From Pseudomonadota bacterium (GTDB taxonomy: Bacteria; Pseudomonadota; Gammaproteobacteria; Burkholderiales; Burkholderiaceae_C), in the NCBI GenBank assembly GCA_018241895.1, contig JAFECX010000160.1:1-35673 (forward strand): a DNA stretch of 35,673 bases, given 5' to 3'. Below the pieces are notes generated by a model. It saw only the letters and a program-made list of their open reading frames with translations, had not been told where the DNA came from and ran no database searches. The position numbers and the translations under genes were made by a program. Positions within the stretch are counted from its first letter, which is position 1; every line of letters starts with the position of its first letter. This document shows, piece after piece, positions 32,863-35,673 of the stretch.

Positions 32863-33174
32863 ATGAGCATCCTGAAAGCCGGTACGCGCCTGCGCAGCGC
32901 GGTTTGCGACGCCGAGGTCATGGTGGTGCGCGCCGCGGCCGGGGACTTCCGCCTGTGCTGCGGCGGCGCCGAAATGCTGCCGCTGGGCGCGGCCCGGCCC
33001 GAGGGCGCCGCGATCGACCCGGCACTGGCGCAGGGCATCCTCATCGGCAAGCGCTACACCGATGCGCAGCAGCGCTTCGAGTTCCTCTGCACCAAGGGCG
33101 GCAAGGGCGCGCTCACGCTCGACGGCGAGACGCTCGCGATCAAGGAATCCAAGCCGCTGCCTTCGTCGGACTGA
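32863..33174 (+). CDS. Small conserved-looking protein upstream of acyl-CoA synthetase
   Basis: A 103-residue protein starting MSILKAGTRLRSAVCDAEVM, with two further Cys in LCCGGAEM and one in FLCTKGGKGALTLDG. There is no signal peptide or membrane helix. The start has GGAGG six bases upstream, which supports it as a real gene. Similar small proteins beside acyl-CoA synthetase genes are familiar to me from high-GC bacteria, but I know no function. The four Cys could bind a metal. It is followed after 177 bases by the synthetase gene. Confidence 0.78.
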   Translation: MSILKAGTRLRSAVCDAEVMVVRAAAGDFRLCCGGAEMLPLGAARPEGAAIDPALAQGILIGKRYTDAQQRFEFLCTKGGKGALTLDGETLAIKESKPLPSSD

Positions 33175-33351
33175 CCTGCCGCGCCACGGATTCCTCCACC
33201 TCGAAAGCGCGCCATCGCTGCCGATGGCGGCGCTCGCCGGGCCTGCGGTCGTGCGGCGCTGCGCCGTGCGCCTTGCGCCTTGCGCCTGACGCGCGCCCCG
33301 AACCCGGCGCGCCCACGCCGGACCCCGAACCCTCCGCGCCGGAGCTGCACC

Positions 33352-34848
33352 ATGAACATCGTGATGACCCTGGAGATGGCAGCCGAGTGCCATCCCGACC
33401 GCATCGGCGTGACCTGCGGCGAACAGTCGCTCGGCTATGCCGCGCTGCTGCAGGCGGCGCGGCGCGCCGCGGGCCACATCCACGCGAGCGGCTGCGCGCA
33501 CGTCGGGCTGCTCGATGTCAACAGCCTGGCCGCGCCGGTCGCGCTGTACGGCGCCGCCTATGCCGGCGTGCCGTTCGTGCCGCTCAACTACCGGCTCACG
33601 CCGGCCGAGATCGGCGCCTTGCTGGCGCGCATCGCGCCGGCGTGGCTGGTGGCCGATCGGCAGCTGCTGGCCAACGTCGAGGTGCCCGCCGGCGTGCGCG
33701 TCGTCGCCCGTGACGAGTTCCTGGCGCTGGCCGGGCAGGGCGAGGCGCTCGACGCGCAGGCCGATCCGTCGTCGATCGCGGTGCAGCTGTTCACGAGCGG
33801 GACGACCGGCGCGCCCAAGGCGGCCGTGCTGCGCCACGAAAACCTGATGAGCTACATCCTCGGCACCGTCGAGTTCGCCGCCGCCGGCGAGGACGAGGCG
33901 ACGCTGGTCGCGGTGCCGCCGTATCACATCGCCGGTATCTCGGCGGTGCTGAGTTCGACCTACGCCGCGCGGCGCATGGTGCAGCTGCCCAACTTCGACG
34001 GCCAGGCCTGGCTCGAGCTGTGCCGGCGCGAAGGCGTCACCAACGCCTTCGTCGTGCCGACCATGCTGGCGCGCGTCATCGAGTACATCGACACCACGGG
34101 CGCCGCGGCCGAGCTGCCCACGCTCCGGGCGCTGGCCTATGGCGGCGGCAAGATGCCGGCGCAGGTCATCGAGCGCGCGATGCAGCTGTGGCCGCACGTC
34201 GACTTCACGAACGCCTACGGCCTGACCGAGACCAGCTCGACGATCGCGCTGCTCGATCCCGACGAGCACCGCACGGGCTTCGGTGCGCAGGACCCGTTGG
34301 TGCGCAAGCGGCTGCATTCGGTCGGCAAGCCGATCGGCTCGGTGGAGATCGCGATCCGCGACGCCGAGGGCCGCAGCGTGCCGGCGGGCGAGGCGGGCGA
34401 CGTTTTCGTGCGCGGCCCCCAGGTCTCGGGCGAGTACCTGGGCGTGGGCAACCTGCGCGACGACGACGGGTGGTTCCCGACGCGCGACCGCGGCTACATC
34501 GACGAATACGGCTTCCTGTACCTGGACGGACGCGCCGACGACGTCATCGTCCGCGGCGGCGAAAACATCTCGCCGGGCGAGGTCGAGGAGGTGCTGCGCC
34601 TGCACCCGGCGGTGGCCGATGTCGCCGTCGTCGCGGTGCACGACGAGCAGTGGGGCGAGGCGGTCGGCGCGGTCGTCGTCGCCAGGCCCGGCACCAGCGT
34701 GCAGCCGGCCGAACTGCAGGACTGGGTGCGCCAGCGCCTGCGCTCGTCGCGCGTGCCGGCGCAGGTGCGCTTTCGCACCGACTTGCCGCACAACGAGATG
34801 GGCAAGATCCTGCGGCGCGTGCTGCGCGACGAGTTCGCCGCCGGCTGA
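33352..34848 (+). CDS. Acyl-CoA synthetase (AMP-binding, class I adenylate-forming)
   Basis: ATP-dependent acid:CoA ligase of 498 residues. The P-loop-like motif FTSGTTGAPKAAVLRHENL lies near 148. YGLTETSST binds the adenylate, TRDRGYIDEYGFLYLDGR contains the hinge Asp, and DDVIVRGGENISPGEVEEVL follows. NEMGKILRR at the C-terminus carries the catalytic Lys. All core residues are present. ATG at 33352 has GGAG eight bases before it. It would activate the incoming carboxylic acid, supplying CoA esters for the CoA-transferases, the racemase and the FadE pair. Chain length or ring specificity cannot be read from sequence. Confidence 0.95.
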   Translation: MNIVMTLEMAAECHPDRIGVTCGEQSLGYAALLQAARRAAGHIHASGCAHVGLLDVNSLAAPVALYGAAYAGVPFVPLNYRLTPAEIGALLARIAPAWLVADRQLLANVEVPAGVRVVARDEFLALAGQGEALDAQADPSSIAVQLFTSGTTGAPKAAVLRHENLMSYILGTVEFAAAGEDEATLVAVPPYHIAGISAVLSSTYAARRMVQLPNFDGQAWLELCRREGVTNAFVVPTMLARVIEYIDTTGAAAELPTLRALAYGGGKMPAQVIERAMQLWPHVDFTNAYGLTETSSTIALLDPDEHRTGFGAQDPLVRKRLHSVGKPIGSVEIAIRDAEGRSVPAGEAGDVFVRGPQVSGEYLGVGNLRDDDGWFPTRDRGYIDEYGFLYLDGRADDVIVRGGENISPGEVEEVLRLHPAVADVAVVAVHDEQWGEAVGAVVVARPGTSVQPAELQDWVRQRLRSSRVPAQVRFRTDLPHNEMGKILRRVLRDEFAAG

Positions 34849-34854
34849 AAAGGC

Positions 34855-35673
34855 ATGAACCGCGCGCGCGCCGTGCGATCCGGGAGCCCGGGCGCAGACG
34901 CGACGCGCGGCAGCGGCCGAGACGGCGCGCACGACGGCGCGAATGACTGCAAGCGCGACCGCGCGCATGACTGCGAACGCGACCGCGCGCAGGGCAGTGA
35001 GCGCGACCGCGCGCGTGACAGTGAGAGCGAGCGCGACGGCGCGCACGACGGCGCGCGCGCTTGCGCGCATGCGGCCCGGCCGCTGCACGGACTGCGCGTC
35101 GACATCGCCGGCCAGGGCAGCACGAGCCGCTACGCGTCGGCGCTGCTCGCCGCGCTGGGCGCGCGCACGCGCGAACGCGACGGCCCGCACGACGCGCATC
35201 CGGCCCTCGTCTGGGCGCGCTGCGGCCTGATGTCGCTCACTGGGGCGCGCGACGGCGCGCCGCTGATGCTGGCCGCGCCGGTGGCCGCATGCGCCGATGG
35301 CGTGCTGCAGGCGCTGGCTGCGCTCGGCGCGCGGCTGCCCGCGGCGTTCGCCGACGGCGCCGCGCGGCTCGGCGAACGCGCGGCCCTGCTCGGGCTGCAG
35401 CGCAACGGCGCGATCTCGGCCGGCGGCAGTTGCCGCCTGCTGCCGACGGCCGACGGCATGCTGGCCGTCAACCTGCCGCGTGCCGACGACTGGCAGGCCG
35501 TGCCGGCGTGGCTCGACGGGCGCGAGGCCTGTGACTGGGACGCGCTGGCCGGCGTGCTGCGCGAGCGCGACAGCGCCCAGACCGTCGAGCGCGCGCGCCT
35601 GCTGGGCCTGGCGGTGGCGGCGGCGAGGCTGCCCCAGGCATCGGCCGGCCGGGCCTGGTGCCGCGCGCAGCGG
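34855..35673 (+). CDS. CaiB/BaiF-like CoA-transferase with repetitive N-terminal extension, partial
   Basis: Partial gene running off the window end, 273 codons seen. From about residue 76 it reads RPLHGLRVDIAGQGSTSRYA, WARCGLMSLTG, GAPLMLAAPVAACADGVLQA and GGSCRLLPTADGMLAVNLPR, typical of a divergent CaiB-family group. Before this lies a 75-residue charged stretch of Arg/Asp/Ala repeats (such as RDRAHDCE, RDRAQGSE) encoded by a 24-base tandem repeat. The only ATG in this stretch is at 34855, with AAAGG one base away, a poor spacing. The true start may therefore be elsewhere or non-standard. It lies 6 bases after the synthetase stop. Confidence 0.75.
   Translation, partial: MNRARAVRSGSPGADATRGSGRDGAHDGANDCKRDRAHDCERDRAQGSERDRARDSESERDGAHDGARACAHAARPLHGLRVDIAGQGSTSRYASALLAALGARTRERDGPHDAHPALVWARCGLMSLTGARDGAPLMLAAPVAACADGVLQALAALGARLPAAFADGAARLGERAALLGLQRNGAISAGGSCRLLPTADGMLAVNLPRADDWQAVPAWLDGREACDWDALAGVLRERDSAQTVERARLLGLAVAAARLPQASAGRAWCRAQR
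34900..35060. repeat. Degenerate 24-bp tandem repeat at the start of a CoA-transferase gene
   Basis: Imperfect 24-base units starting with cgcgaccgcgcgc or cgagacggcgcgc repeat in frame and encode an eight-residue motif of the type R-D-x-A-x-D-x-E. Flanking units are more degenerate. The tract lies between the ATG and the first recognisable CaiB-fold residues, so it adds a charged, probably disordered N-terminal leader or is untranslated. Confidence 0.75.

Noticed and set aside
30954..33713. Plus-strand open frame of more than 900 codons
   Set aside because: It crosses an intergenic repeat, lies antisense to a CoA-transferase gene and then runs out of frame with two real plus-strand genes.
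1..35673. tRNA, rRNA, insertion sequence or phage attachment sites
   Set aside because: No cloverleaf, rRNA-like stretch, transposase motif or flanking target duplication could be seen on either strand.

Overview
The window is very GC-rich and densely coded, with strongly GC-biased third codon positions and many ATGA stop/start overlaps. There is no rRNA or tRNA to name the organism. The family mix (CaiB/BaiF CoA-transferases, a CoxLMS-type Mo hydroxylase, DUF2889, PaaG-like crotonase) fits a high-GC proteobacterium, perhaps Burkholderiales-like. Several modules are better known from Actinobacteria: a fused FO synthase, an EtfD-like Fe-S quinone reductase, and a FadE/MaoC/DUF35/SCP2-thiolase set. 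The taxon is therefore inference only.

Region 1 (1-15581, minus strand) reads as one long catabolic operon transcribed right to left. In order it encodes an acyl-CoA dehydrogenase, an alpha-methylacyl-CoA racemase with its catalytic His, Asp and Glu, two MaoC-fold dehydratase subunits, a second acyl-CoA dehydrogenase, a DUF2889 protein, two tandem CoA-transferases, an LLM-type (F420-dependent class) oxidoreductase, a PaaG-like enoyl-CoA hydratase/isomerase, a SnoaL/NTF2-like protein, the FAD, 2Fe-2S and molybdopterin subunits of a xanthine-dehydrogenase-family hydroxylase, and a further CoA-transferase cut by the window edge.

Region 2 (15582-22984) starts at a divergent promoter region. On the plus strand it encodes EtfA, a DUF35 zinc-ribbon/OB-fold protein, an SCP-x-like thiolase homologue whose two catalytic histidines are replaced, an EtfD/EMO-type membrane Fe-S oxidoreductase, and an MFS transporter. 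After the MFS stop lies a decayed fragment of a TIR-domain gene.

Region 3 (22985-28584, minus strand) is a compact coenzyme F420 operon: F420:NADP oxidoreductase, CofE, CofD, CofC and a fused CofG/CofH FO synthase. CofE lacks the reductase domain of actinobacterial FbiB, so the window does not show which three-carbon acid this F420 carries.

Region 4 (28585-35673) holds EtfB, 12 kb from EtfA and on the opposite strand, a small unrecognised protein, a nitronate-monooxygenase-family flavoprotein, a CoA-transferase that lacks the usual catalytic Asp in my alignment, and then on the plus strand a small conserved-looking protein, an acyl-CoA synthetase and the start of another CoA-transferase.

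Taken together, the window looks like a catabolic island for a methyl-branched, probably isoprenoid or steroid-like, carboxylic acid. CoA is loaded by a synthetase and by type III CoA-transferases, and the methyl centre is epimerised by the racemase. The acyl side chain is then dehydrogenated by a FadE pair, hydrated by a MaoC pair and possibly cleaved by a DUF35/thiolase-like aldolase. Electrons would leave through EtfAB and EtfD to quinone. The F420 operon and NADPH:F420 reductase could supply F420H2 to the LLM enzyme. The gene set closely parallels the igr operon of Mycobacterium tuberculosis cholesterol side-chain degradation, but rearranged and combined with F420, Mo and racemase functions. 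The substrate is inferred, not shown. Degenerate tandem repeats at several gene ends are a second unusual feature.
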